52,746 nucleotides of DNA, from assembly GCA_949297075.1 (NCBI GenBank), contig CASFRX010000031.1, positions 1-52,746 on the forward strand, written 5' to 3'. Within the stretch, counting starts at the first letter, position 1. The number at the start of each line of letters is the position of its first letter. Positions 1 to 7,900 of the stretch are shown in pieces. Position numbers and translations under genes: made by a program. The notes under the pieces were generated by a model, which was not told the DNA's origin, searched no databases, and saw only the letters and a list, made by a program, of their open reading frames with translations. This DNA is from an uncultured Oscillospiraceae bacterium (GTDB lineage Bacteria > Bacillota > Clostridia > Oscillospirales > Acutalibacteraceae).

Positions 1-332
1 ATGGAGTTGTTGGCTCGAACGCTGTAGCGGCGAAGACGCTTGGAAACGATGAGCCAGTTAAAATATGTACCAACAGCAAGACCGATGGCTGTCCATGCCG
101 CATCTGCAAGACCGCACCAATATGCTACGCCGGGTAAGCCCATGAGCAGCCAACCGCTCATGTCGGAAGCTTCTGCGCTCATTGCGGCAACCCAAGGACC
201 AAGGGAACGACCGCCGAGAAAATAGTTTTCTGAGCTTTTGTTTGCTTTCTTTGCGAACACAATGCCAATCGCTATAACAGCGGCCATATAAATGACCATT
301 GATACAAGGATCTTTATAGTGCTTTCATTCAT
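1..332 (-). CDS. putP: Sodium/solute symporter, PutP-like (partial, C-terminus outside window)
   Basis: Reading the minus strand from ATG at 332 gives about 110 residues that run off the window edge without a stop. The N-terminal membrane segment is followed by a stretch containing LGGRSLGPW and MSGWLLMGLPG. These strings are characteristic of the sodium/proline symporter PutP of the SSS family, a 13-helix inner membrane carrier that imports L-proline with Na+. The start is fixed by an AGAGAGG ribosome site just upstream of the ATG. Only the first two or three helices are visible, so the exact substrate cannot be confirmed; another SSS carrier is possible, but the ASDMSGWLL-type motif favours proline. 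Two GGTAAAGA direct repeats (381-399) lie in its upstream region. Confidence 0.85.
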   Translation of the reverse strand, partial: MNESTIKILVSMVIYMAAVIAIGIVFAKKANKSSENYFLGGRSLGPWVAAMSAEASDMSGWLLMGLPGVAYWCGLADAAWTAIGLAVGTYFNWLIVSKRLRRYSVRANNS

Positions 333-380
333 AAGGTTCAACCTCTCTGTAAAATAATAAACCTATATTATCATATAAGT

Positions 381-399
381 GGTAAAGATTTGGTAAAGA
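381..399. repeat. Direct repeat GGTAAAGA, 11-nt period, upstream of putP
   Basis: GGTAAAGA occurs at 381-388 and 392-399, one helical turn apart, in the short gap between the ECF S-component stop and the putP start. It sits where the putP promoter should be (AT-rich TATGAT/TAATAT strings around 365-375 on minus). A pair of half-sites on one face of the helix could be an operator, but with only two copies this is speculative. Confidence 0.25.
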
Positions 400-430
400 A
401 TTTTGTTAATTTACCGCATTGAAGTGAACT

Positions 431-1003
431 TTAGATGCTTTCACATTTTTCTGTTTTGTGTCTGAGATTTTTCATGGGCACGAGGTGGGTTTTGTCAAGG
501 GCAAGCATAATTGCAGGAATGAGCACAAGCTGAATGATAATGCCCGGTATTGCGTTGAGAAATGCACCGGCTAAGAAAGCTTGAAAACCGAAGCCGTCTG
601 CTCCTATGCCTAATAAAATGCACTGTGTAATACCCCAAACGGCCCTTCCGCCGAGCATTGCCGCAATAAGGCAGCGGTATAGGGATTTTATGCACTGCCA
701 ACGGGCGTGGCTGAATAAAAATTCTATAATAAAGCCGTAAGCCGCAAGTTCAAAAGCCATTGCTATTGCGTTGGGATACATATGAGGCATTCCGAAAAGC
801 ATTGAACGCATAATTGGCATAATGAAGCCGATTGCTGCGCCGTATTGCCAGCCGCAAATAAGTCCGCAGAGCATTACGGGTATGTGCATGGGCAGCAGCA
901 TATTCCCTATGTGCTGTATCTGCCCAGTCAGAAAGGGCAGAACAAGGCCTAAGGCTAAAAACATTGCCGAAATAATAGGTCTGATTATTTTTTGGTTTTT
1001 CAT
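431..1003 (-). CDS. ECF transporter S component, substrate unknown
   Basis: The 190-residue product is almost wholly hydrophobic with five to six membrane helices. It carries the sequence pattern of ECF-type vitamin transporter S components, including LPMHIPVMLCGLICG and a downstream RSMLFGMPHMYP segment. S components bind a vitamin or metal precursor and work with a shared EcfA/A'/T energising module; that module is not in this window, so this would be a group II (stand-alone) S component. I chose ATG 1003 over an upstream ATG because AAAGAGGATGAATTG places a good ribosome site directly before it. A TTGAAA-N17-TATAAT promoter lies at 1035-1063. The sequence does not tell which vitamin is carried, and I see no riboswitch in the short leader. 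Confidence 0.8.
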   Translation of the reverse strand: MKNQKIIRPIISAMFLALGLVLPFLTGQIQHIGNMLLPMHIPVMLCGLICGWQYGAAIGFIMPIMRSMLFGMPHMYPNAIAMAFELAAYGFIIEFLFSHARWQCIKSLYRCLIAAMLGGRAVWGITQCILLGIGADGFGFQAFLAGAFLNAIPGIIIQLVLIPAIMLALDKTHLVPMKNLRHKTEKCESI

Positions 1004-1034
1004 CAATTCATCCTCTTTAATTTTGTTATTTTGG

Positions 1035-1063
1035 ATTATATACCATTGCTTCTTCGTTTTCAA
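1035..1063 (-). promoter_or_regulatory. Sigma-A promoter for the ECF S component
   Basis: On the minus strand, -35 TTGAAA (1058-1063) and -10 TATAAT (1035-1040) are separated by exactly 17 nt. The leader to ATG 1003 would be about 25 nt, leaving no room for a riboswitch. Confidence 0.75.
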
Positions 1064-1139
1064 TAAAAATCTTCAGTTATATTAAAGCCAAGCCATGAAT
1101 ATATTTGTATAGATACTTTTGAAGGTGAGGTAAAAACAA

Positions 1140-2666
1140 ATGGATTTTAATGTTGACAAATCATGCCTTAGCTCTTGCCGTGTTTTGCGTGAGGCTAAAG
1201 CGGAGCAGAGCGTAGATTGCGATATCACTCTTCCCGATTACTGTTGTGATATAAAAAGCGTGCTTTGCTGCAGCGTTGAGCCGGGTATAAGCGGTGTGGA
1301 TATCACAGGTAACCGCATCACTGCTATGGGAAATGCAGTGGTGCGTCTGCTATATGTAGGTGATGATGACAAAATCACTTGCTTTGAGCAGAATTATCCC
1401 GTGAGCAAATATGTTGAAATGAGCGCTTTGCCGCAGGATGCCGCAATGCTCGTCAATGCAAAAACAAGCTATGTAAACTGCCGTGCCGTAAGCCCTCGGC
1501 GTGTGGATGTGCACGGCTGTATTGCGATTATATTCTCGGCAGTTTGCTGCGAAAACAGCGAAGTTGTATCGGCGGCAACAGGGGAGGGGCTTCAGCTAAA
1601 ACAGGAGCCTATGCAAACCTGCTGTGCCGTAGGCTGTGTATCAAAGCTTTTTGATATGAGCGAGGTTATTGCCCTATCTACCGAAAGCGGCAAGGTTAAA
1701 AGCGTTATTCATGTTAACGCTATGCCGGCTATTAACGAAACAAAAACAGTAAACAATAAAATACTGATTAAAGGCGATTTGCTTCTTACCGTCAGCCTTT
1801 GCTGTGAAGACGGCGGCATAGTCAAGCAGGAACATTCTATGCCCATAAACCGTATTGTTGAGCTTGAGGGATTGAACGAAAACAGCATATGCGATGTAAA
1901 AACAGATGTTTCTTCCCTTGATGTTAAGCTTCAGGCAGATGAAAGCGGCGAAATGAACAGACTTGACGCTGCCGCTGTTTTGAGCGTTTCTGTTTACGGA
2001 TATAAGGAGGTAGTTTGCGCATTTGTGATGGATGCGTATTCTCTTGCGGGCAAAGTGAATTTAGAAACAAACGGCGTCTGCTGCGAAAACTTAGCCGCTG
2101 TTTTAAACGAAACCTTTGTTTTATCGTCACCCTTGGACTTTTCTTCAAATCCTGCTTCTAAGGTTTTGGATTATTGGTGTAACGATTTAACCTGCGTAAA
2201 TACATACGATGGGGAAAAGCTTGAGCTCAGCGGCGCTGTAACGGTTTGCGTGCTTTATGCCGACAAGGATAACAAACCCTGCTTTTCAAAGCATAGGCTT
2301 GATTACCGCCATACCAAAGATATTTCCGCCGAGTGCAATGAGCTTCGCTATGAGCCGCATATTACTGTCAGCGGCGTTGCCGTAAGCGGAAGCGGAAATG
2401 AGCTAAACGCAAGAGTTCAGTTTACAGCGGACGGCTGTGCTTTTACGCAAAACAGGCTTGTTGCAGTAACAGATATTGCCTTGACGGACGATGTGCAGGA
2501 AAAGACAGATTACCCTGCTATTACCGTTTATTTCGGCGATAAGGGCGAAACTCTTTGGGATATTGCAAAAAAATACAACACAACAGTTGATGCCGTGCGC
2601 CGCCGAAACAATGTGAATACCGAGCAGTTAAATGACAGCACAATGCTGATTATACCTAAAGTTTGA
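1140..2666 (+). CDS. sipL: SPOCS (DUF3794)/LysM spore protein, SipL-like
   Basis: The 508-residue protein has repeated SPOCS/DUF3794 domains. The first is marked by SVDCDITLPDYCCDIKSVL near residues 23-41; others lie around 170-270 and 330-430. A C-terminal LysM follows (about 463-508, GETLWDIAKKYNTTVDAVR). This is the architecture of Clostridioides difficile SipL, which recruits SpoIVA to the forespore surface through its LysM during coat assembly. It is immediately upstream of spoIVA (17-nt gap) with a good GAAGGTGAGG ribosome site, so the two are almost certainly one mother-cell operon. The protein has many cysteines. No clear sigma-A promoter is visible upstream, consistent with sporulation sigma control, but I could not assign a sigma-E site with confidence. 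A generic DUF3794 coat protein is the alternative. Confidence 0.8.
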   Translation: MDFNVDKSCLSSCRVLREAKAEQSVDCDITLPDYCCDIKSVLCCSVEPGISGVDITGNRITAMGNAVVRLLYVGDDDKITCFEQNYPVSKYVEMSALPQDAAMLVNAKTSYVNCRAVSPRRVDVHGCIAIIFSAVCCENSEVVSAATGEGLQLKQEPMQTCCAVGCVSKLFDMSEVIALSTESGKVKSVIHVNAMPAINETKTVNNKILIKGDLLLTVSLCCEDGGIVKQEHSMPINRIVELEGLNENSICDVKTDVSSLDVKLQADESGEMNRLDAAAVLSVSVYGYKEVVCAFVMDAYSLAGKVNLETNGVCCENLAAVLNETFVLSSPLDFSSNPASKVLDYWCNDLTCVNTYDGEKLELSGAVTVCVLYADKDNKPCFSKHRLDYRHTKDISAECNELRYEPHITVSGVAVSGSGNELNARVQFTADGCAFTQNRLVAVTDIALTDDVQEKTDYPAITVYFGDKGETLWDIAKKYNTTVDAVRRRNNVNTEQLNDSTMLIIPKV

Positions 2667-2683
2667 GTTAAGGGGGAAGGAAA

Positions 2684-4162
2684 ATGCAACAGAAAAATAT
2701 TTACAGCGATATTGCTTCGAGAACAGGCGGAGATATTTACATAGGCGTTGTGGGACCTGTACGAACGGGTAAATCCACCTTTATCAAACGCTTTATGGAT
2801 GAGCTTGTTTTGCCCAATATTACAAATTCTGCAAAGCGTGAGCGTGCAACGGATGAATTGCCTCAGTCTGCGGCGGGAAGAACAATAATGACAACCGAGC
2901 CGAAATTTATTCCCGAAGAAGCTGTTCCGGTAACCCTTTCCGGCGGAGTTGAAATAAAGCTCAGAATGATTGACTGCGTCGGTTACATCGTGCCCGGCGC
3001 CTTGGGATATATAGAAAACGAACAGCCGCGTATGGTTAAAACTCCGTGGTTTGAAAAGGAAATTCCCTTCAATATGGCGGCGGAGCTTGGCACAAAAAAG
3101 GTCATTGACGAACATTCTACCATAGGTTTGGTGGTGACAACCGACGGCAGTATCGGGGAAATAGAACGCAGTGACTATGAAGAAGCGGAAAGACGAGTAA
3201 TAGATGAGCTGAAAGCTCTGAATAAACCCTTTGTTGTTTTGCTCAACTGTGTAGACCCTGCTTCTCAGTCCTCGCAGGCTCTTGCAAAAGAAATGATGAA
3301 CGGCTACGGTGTGCCTGTAATTGCCGTGAACTGCAAAACCGTAAGCGAAGACGATATCAAAGAAATTTTGCGTCAGGTGCTCTTTGAGTTTCCGATTAAG
3401 CAGGTCGGAGTAAATCTCCCCGGTTGGATGATGAGCTTGGGTGCAGAGCATCCCGTAAGAGCCGCTGTTGATAAGGCTGTAGCCGATGCGGCAAAGGAAT
3501 TGAGCAGAGTGAGGGATGTGCCTAAGTTTGCCAAAACTTTAAGCGAATGTGAATATCTCAGCGGCGTTAAAGTCGGCGCTATGGACCTTTCAACGGGCAG
3601 TGCTGCCGTAAATGCGCAGGCGGATTCAACCTTGTTCTTTAACACGTTGAGCGAGGTTACAGGCACAAAGATTGCCGACGAACAGGCTCTTATGGATGAA
3701 ATGATGGCACTCAACAAAATTAAGAAATCTTATGAAAGACTGAAAAATGCCTTGGATGAAGTTGAAGCTACAGGCTACGGTATAGTCATGCCCTCTATTG
3801 AAGAGCTGACTTTGGAAGAGCCTGAAATAATGAAGCAGGGCGGCAAATACGGTGTTCGCCTGAGGGCTTCCGCTCCGTCAATTCATATGATGCGTGCAAA
3901 TATCACAACCGAGGTTGCGCCTATTGTCGGCTCGGAATCGCAGAGCGAAGAGCTTGTCAACTATCTGCTCAAGGAGTTTGAGGAAGACCCGATTAAAATT
4001 TGGCAGTCCAATATCTTCGGAAAATCTCTCAACGAGCTTGTCAACGAGGGTCTGCACAATAAGCTTTGCCGTATGCCCACAGAAGCTCGCATGAAGCTTC
4101 AGGAAACCTTGGAAAAGGTAATAAACGAGGGCTGCAGCGGTTTGATTTGTATTATTTTATAA
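2684..4162 (+). CDS. spoIVA: Stage IV sporulation protein A (coat morphogenetic ATPase)
   Basis: At 492 residues this matches the usual length of SpoIVA. It opens with the family signature (YSDIASRTGGDIYIGVVG) and a Walker A loop GPVRTGKST at about residues 24-32. SpoIVA hydrolyses ATP to polymerise irreversibly on the mother-cell face of the outer forespore membrane and forms the basement layer of the coat; the C-terminus docks it through SpoVM and, in clostridia, through SipL. The C-terminal end GCSGLICIIL is hydrophobic, as expected for membrane engagement. It follows the SipL-like gene after 17 nt, with AAGGGGGAAGG as ribosome site. Its stop codon abuts the stop of convergent rnhA with no base between them, so no separate terminator exists here. 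Confidence 0.97.
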   Translation: MQQKNIYSDIASRTGGDIYIGVVGPVRTGKSTFIKRFMDELVLPNITNSAKRERATDELPQSAAGRTIMTTEPKFIPEEAVPVTLSGGVEIKLRMIDCVGYIVPGALGYIENEQPRMVKTPWFEKEIPFNMAAELGTKKVIDEHSTIGLVVTTDGSIGEIERSDYEEAERRVIDELKALNKPFVVLLNCVDPASQSSQALAKEMMNGYGVPVIAVNCKTVSEDDIKEILRQVLFEFPIKQVGVNLPGWMMSLGAEHPVRAAVDKAVADAAKELSRVRDVPKFAKTLSECEYLSGVKVGAMDLSTGSAAVNAQADSTLFFNTLSEVTGTKIADEQALMDEMMALNKIKKSYERLKNALDEVEATGYGIVMPSIEELTLEEPEIMKQGGKYGVRLRASAPSIHMMRANITTEVAPIVGSESQSEELVNYLLKEFEEDPIKIWQSNIFGKSLNELVNEGLHNKLCRMPTEARMKLQETLEKVINEGCSGLICIIL

Positions 4163-4621
4163 TTAGCTCCGATTCTTGTATTTTGCGGTCATGGCGACGG
4201 CGAGGGCATCACAGCGCTCGTTTTCGCTGTGTCCGTTGTGCCCCTTAATCCATACAAAATTAACTTCGTGCTTGGCAAGCTCGGCAAGCAGCAGCTCCCA
4301 AAGGTCGGCATTAAGTGCCGGCTTTTTGTCTTTCTTAACCCAGCCGTTTTTTTGCCAGCTTTCTGCCCAACCTTTTGTTATTGAGTTATATACATACTGC
4401 GAATCCGTTGTGATTGTAACAGCGCAAGGGTATTTAAGCGCCTTAAGTCCCTCTAATACGGCGGTAATTTCCATGCGGTTGTTTGTTGTTTCGCCGGCGC
4501 CGCCGCTCAGTTCCTTTTCTATTTCTCCGAATCGCAAAATTGTTCCCCAGCCTCCGGGGCCGGGGTTGCCTGAGCAAGAGCCGTCTGCAAATATTTCAAC
4601 TTTTTTAAGTTTACCGTTCAT
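4163..4621 (-). CDS. rnhA: Ribonuclease HI
   Basis: This 152-residue protein is a full-length RNase HI, cutting the RNA strand of RNA/DNA hybrids (R-loops, primer remnants). The four catalytic carboxylates are all visible: D13 in [15 protein letters not shown]51 in [13 protein letters not shown]73 in [10 protein letters not shown] and D138 in ENERCDAL. The handle region [12 protein letters not shown] is present, and the WIKGHNGH loop carries the conserved catalytic-site histidine. The start ATG is preceded by AGGTG at suitable spacing. The gene converges on spoIVA with zero spacing between stops. A TTGACA-N16-TGTAAT candidate promoter lies at 4683-4710 on minus. Confidence 0.97.
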   Translation of the reverse strand: MNGKLKKVEIFADGSCSGNPGPGGWGTILRFGEIEKELSGGAGETTNNRMEITAVLEGLKALKYPCAVTITTDSQYVYNSITKGWAESWQKNGWVKKDKKPALNADLWELLLAELAKHEVNFVWIKGHNGHSENERCDALAVAMTAKYKNRS

Positions 4622-4682
4622 AAAGTTTCACCTGTCAATAAATTTCACACTACGGTAGATAGTTTAACATTTTTTTCACTTT

Positions 4683-4710
4683 ATTACAATAATAACTTTT
4701 TTTCTGTCAA
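4683..4710 (-). promoter_or_regulatory. Candidate promoter for rnhA
   Basis: On minus, TTGACA (4705-4710) and TGTAAT (4683-4688) are 16 nt apart. The leader would be about 55 nt. A second candidate, TTGTAA-N17-TAAACT, overlaps it downstream, so the exact site is uncertain. Confidence 0.5.
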
Positions 4711-4782
4711 TAATTAGATTGCTCAGGGTAAAAAATAAACGGAACCCTTAGCTTTTACATAAAAAATTAAGAGGTATTTTGA

Positions 4783-5859
4783 ATGAAATCTTTTTGTGCT
4801 TTAAATTTAGTTTTAAGCGAAGCTGCGGCAGAAAGTCTGGGCAAGGCAGCAACGCAGGTTTTGGGACAAAAAATAGCAGTTCTGTCTAATGATGAAGCAG
4901 GAATTAATATTGCACAGGGAATTAAAAAGGCGGGAGGATGTGCGCTGATGTTTAATAATTGCTTTGAATCCCAGATTTATTTTGCGATAAAGCATTTTTC
5001 GCCTCAGGCTGTTTTCTTTTCTCAAGGCGATGAAAAAAGCTCGGTGGCTATATATGATTCCTCCGCTTTACCTGTTTCTTCTGCGCTTGAAGAAAAAATC
5101 AGCCTTGCGGCAGTGCAAAGCGGCCGGATTTCAGGTGACGGTGAGGTGATAGAAGCGGATTTAAGCAGTGCTTACTACAAAGAACTGCTCAACTGCGGCG
5201 AAAGCTTTGAAAATGTCAATGTGTCTGTTGTCAGCCGAAATGGAAGCGTTAAAAGAATGCTGACAAGGGCGATTTTTGCTTTAGGCGGCCTTAATTCGGG
5301 TAAGGTTAAGTTTTGCATAAGTCCGTCGGGCTTAGTGCTCAGCACCGTTGATGAAAACGGCAAGGTGCATACCCACGATGAGCTGATTGCCGTTTGCTGT
5401 AGATGTGCTTTGGAGGCTCAAGAGAAAATTGATGTTCCTTTTACAGTTGTGCAGAGCGTAGGAAATTCAAGCTTGGTAAAAGCCGGATTTCAAAACGGAA
5501 GCGAGCTTTGGCAAAGAGATGCGGTATTTTTGGCGGCGAAACTTCTTCACTATATGTCGTTTTACGGCTGCGGGCTGTGCACCCTCTGTCAAAAAATTGA
5601 GCCTCAATCCGTGAGCAGAAAAAGCTTTTCCGGCAGCTTGAGCATTCCTGATATAGCGGATTTGTTGGATTGCGATGAACTTATAACGGATGATGATAAT
5701 TCAGCTTTTTTGAAAAATGAAAAGGGCAGTATTTATATCACTAAAAATAGCCGTGCAAATAAATTTTGCGTTGAAGCCCGTGCCGCATCGGCAGAGACAG
5801 CAAAAGAGCTTGCTATGGCTGTGGAGAAGGCAGTTTGCTTGACATATAAGGAAAATTAA
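4783..5859 (+). CDS. Phosphohexomutase-like protein lacking catalytic motifs (pseudoenzyme)
   Basis: The 358 residues follow the order of segments seen in GlmM/phosphomannomutase proteins but are shorter (usual length about 450). Residues 27-60 resemble the strand after the N-terminus. About 78-84 (FFSQGDE) sit where the phosphoserine loop SASHNP is expected. About 178-197 (CISPSGLVLSTVDENG) sit where the metal loop DGDADR precedes VDENG. About 318-338 (ITKNSRANKFCVEA) sit where the phosphate loop RPSGTEP precedes VEA. The N-terminal GTSGxR is absent. All four functional motifs are thus lost while the fold signature remains, so mutase activity is not expected. The ribosome site is AAGAGGT. 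A perfect sigma-A promoter for rnjA lies inside its last codons. The family assignment is my pattern match, not a search result. Confidence 0.6.
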   Translation: MKSFCALNLVLSEAAAESLGKAATQVLGQKIAVLSNDEAGINIAQGIKKAGGCALMFNNCFESQIYFAIKHFSPQAVFFSQGDEKSSVAIYDSSALPVSSALEEKISLAAVQSGRISGDGEVIEADLSSAYYKELLNCGESFENVNVSVVSRNGSVKRMLTRAIFALGGLNSGKVKFCISPSGLVLSTVDENGKVHTHDELIAVCCRCALEAQEKIDVPFTVVQSVGNSSLVKAGFQNGSELWQRDAVFLAAKLLHYMSFYGCGLCTLCQKIEPQSVSRKSFSGSLSIPDIADLLDCDELITDDDNSAFLKNEKGSIYITKNSRANKFCVEARAASAETAKELAMAVEKAVCLTYKEN

Positions 5860-5867
5860 TATATAAT
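5839..5867 (+). promoter_or_regulatory. Consensus sigma-A promoter for rnjA
   Basis: TTGACA (5839-5844) and TATAAT (5862-5867) are separated by exactly 17 nt, a full consensus match. It overlaps the 3' end of the preceding gene (stop at 5859). Transcription would start near 5874, giving rnjA a leader of about 165 nt to ATG 6041. Confidence 0.85.
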
Positions 5868-5989
5868 CTATGAGTGATAATTTTGATTTTATTTCGTCTT
5901 GGGCGTTAGACGAAAAAATATATAGACAAAAAATATTTTCAGAAAGGATATTTGTTACAAAACCGAAAGACTTTTATTTTGTCAATAAA

Positions 5990-6011
5990 ACTGTTTGTGA
6001 CGGCAAACAGT
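5990..6011 (+). promoter_or_regulatory. Leader hairpin upstream of rnjA
   Basis: CTGTTTG (5991-5997) pairs with CAAACAG (6004-6010) around a 6-nt loop, with one further A-T pair outside, giving an 8-bp stem. It has no U-tract after it, so it is not a terminator. It sits 30 nt before the first in-frame ATG of rnjA, where it could affect ribosome access or act as an RNA cleavage site for autoregulation; that role is inference. Confidence 0.4.
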
Positions 6012-6040
6012 CGGCTTTGTATTACTAAAACTCAAAACTT

Positions 6041-7897
6041 ATGCAAGAAAAAAACACAAATCAGCCTAATAACACAGAAAAAAAGAAGCAGGGGAAGAAG
6101 TTCCCTCGCTATTCCCGCATGCCACAAAAGCAGGCACAGGAGCAAAAAAACAAACCTGCAAAGGCTGCAAAACAGCCTAAAAACCAAAGGAATCAGAAAC
6201 CGCAAAAGCAAAAAAAGCAAAATAAAACCAGGGAGGAAAAGCTGCCCATGAGAATAGCATTCCTCGGCGGACTTAACGAAGTCGGAAAAAATATGACTCT
6301 TTACGAATATAAAGACAGTATGTTCTTGGTAGATTGCGGCCTTGCTTTCCCCGAGCCCGATTTGTTAGGTGTTGACCTTGTTCTGCCTGATTTTTCCTAT
6401 GTTGAGAAGAATATTGATAAAATAAAGGGCATAGTTGTAACTCACGGTCACGAAGACCACATCGGCGGCCTTGCCTATTTGCTCAAGACTGCCAATATAC
6501 CTATCTATTCCACAAAGCTTACCATCGGTCTGATTGAGGGCAAACTCAAGGAGCACAACCTCCTTTCCTCGGCAAAGCTCAATGTAGTCAAGCCGGGCGA
6601 CCATGTTAAGCTTGGAGATTTCGATGTTGAGTTAATCCATGTTAACCATTCCATACCCGATGCTGTCGCTCTTGCAATCCGCTGTGCAGGGGGAACTGTG
6701 GTGCAGATGGGAGACTTTAAAATTGATACAACACCTATCGACGGCGAGCCTATTGACCTTAACCGACTTGCTCAAATCGGTACAGAGGGTGTGTTTTGTC
6801 TGCTTTCCGATTCTACTAATGCAGAACGCCCCGGATATACGGAAAGCGAGAAAAAGGTCGGCGAATCCTTTGATAATCTCTTCCGCCGTGCAGGCAACCG
6901 CAGAATAATCGTAGCAACCTTTGCTTCAAATATTCACCGTGTTCAGCAGATTATTAATACTGCCGCCGCTTTAGGCCGAAAGGTTGCGCTTTCGGGCAGA
7001 AGCCTTGAAAATGTTGTTGCTGTGGCAAAAGAGCTGGGTTATATTGATGTGCCTGAGGGTATAATCGTAAATATCGATATGCTCAAACGCTATCCCGAAG
7101 ATAAAATGGTTATCATTACAACCGGCAGTCAGGGAGAACCCATGTCTGCCCTTACCCGTATGGCTTTTTCCGACCATCGCAGAGTTGAGGTCGGTCCCAA
7201 CGATTATATTATTATTTCCGCTACACCCATACCCGGTAACGAAAAAACCGTCGGCAAGGTTGTCAATGAGCTGATGAAGCTTGGGGCAGAGGTAATATAT
7301 GAAAAAATGTATGAGGTTCATGTTTCCGGTCATGCCTGTCAGGAAGAGCTTAAAATGATAATGAACCTTGTAAAGCCAAAATATTTTATACCTGTTCACG
7401 GCGAGCAAAAGCACCTGCAAAAGCATAAGCTTTTGGCTGAGTCTATAGGTATTGACAGCAAGAATATAATTATTGCCGACAACGGCGATTTAGTCGAAAT
7501 GAGCGATAAGGCAATAAAAGTTGCAGGTACTGTTCCGGCAGGCAAAGTTTTTGTTGACGGTTCGGGCGTAGGCGATGTTGGCAACATTGTTCTGCGTGAC
7601 AGAAAGCATTTGTCTGAGGACGGCATTATTATTATTGCCGCATCCATAGAATCGGGTTCAGGTTATATAGTTTCCGGTCCCGATATTATAACAAGGGGCT
7701 TCGTCTATGTGAAAGAGGCAGAAGAGCTGATTGAAGAAGCCAAGGCCATAGCTTTTGATACGCTTGAAGACAGACTTATGCGTGCGCCTAATGATATCAT
7801 GGCGGCAAAAACAAAGGTCAGAGACGCTGTTTCATCCTTTGTTTATGAACGCACAAGGCGCAGTCCGATGATTGTCCCCATTATTATGGAGGTGTAA
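6041..7897 (+). CDS. rnjA: Ribonuclease J with basic N-terminal extension
   Basis: This is an RNase J of the metallo-beta-lactamase/beta-CASP family, a 5'-3' exo- and endoribonuclease of mRNA decay and rRNA maturation. The zinc motif HGHEDHIGG lies near residues 134-142. Further signatures are SDSTNAERPGYT, the beta-CASP string ITTGSQGEPMSALTR and GHACQEELKMI, and VHGEQKH near the end. From ATG 6041 the product is 618 residues with a 69-residue Lys/Gln/Asn-rich, probably disordered leader. No ribosome site precedes ATG 6041. An internal ATG at 6248 (MRIAFLGGLNE) has GGGAGG 11 nt upstream and would give 549 residues, close to Bacillus RNase J1. Both forms may be made. The stop overlaps the gdpP ribosome site. 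Confidence 0.95.
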   Translation: MQEKNTNQPNNTEKKKQGKKFPRYSRMPQKQAQEQKNKPAKAAKQPKNQRNQKPQKQKKQNKTREEKLPMRIAFLGGLNEVGKNMTLYEYKDSMFLVDCGLAFPEPDLLGVDLVLPDFSYVEKNIDKIKGIVVTHGHEDHIGGLAYLLKTANIPIYSTKLTIGLIEGKLKEHNLLSSAKLNVVKPGDHVKLGDFDVELIHVNHSIPDAVALAIRCAGGTVVQMGDFKIDTTPIDGEPIDLNRLAQIGTEGVFCLLSDSTNAERPGYTESEKKVGESFDNLFRRAGNRRIIVATFASNIHRVQQIINTAAALGRKVALSGRSLENVVAVAKELGYIDVPEGIIVNIDMLKRYPEDKMVIITTGSQGEPMSALTRMAFSDHRRVEVGPNDYIIISATPIPGNEKTVGKVVNELMKLGAEVIYEKMYEVHVSGHACQEELKMIMNLVKPKYFIPVHGEQKHLQKHKLLAESIGIDSKNIIIADNGDLVEMSDKAIKVAGTVPAGKVFVDGSGVGDVGNIVLRDRKHLSEDGIIIIAASIESGSGYIVSGPDIITRGFVYVKEAEELIEEAKAIAFDTLEDRLMRAPNDIMAAKTKVRDAVSSFVYERTRRSPMIVPIIMEV

Positions 7898-7900
7898 ACC

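Noticed and set aside
40..225. Plus-strand 61-codon ORF at the window start
   Set aside because: It is the shadow of the putP-like gene on minus, which has clear family signatures and a ribosome site.
2528..3451. 307-codon minus-strand ORF across the sipL-like/spoIVA junction
   Set aside because: Shadow frame of two real genes; Cys/His-rich, without any domain signature or start context.
5870..6028. A 52-codon ORF between the phosphohexomutase-like gene and rnjA, in the rnjA frame
   Set aside because: Its ATG lies at the edge of the -10 box of a consensus promoter, so the transcript starting near 5874 lacks it, and it has no ribosome site at proper spacing. More likely plain leader.
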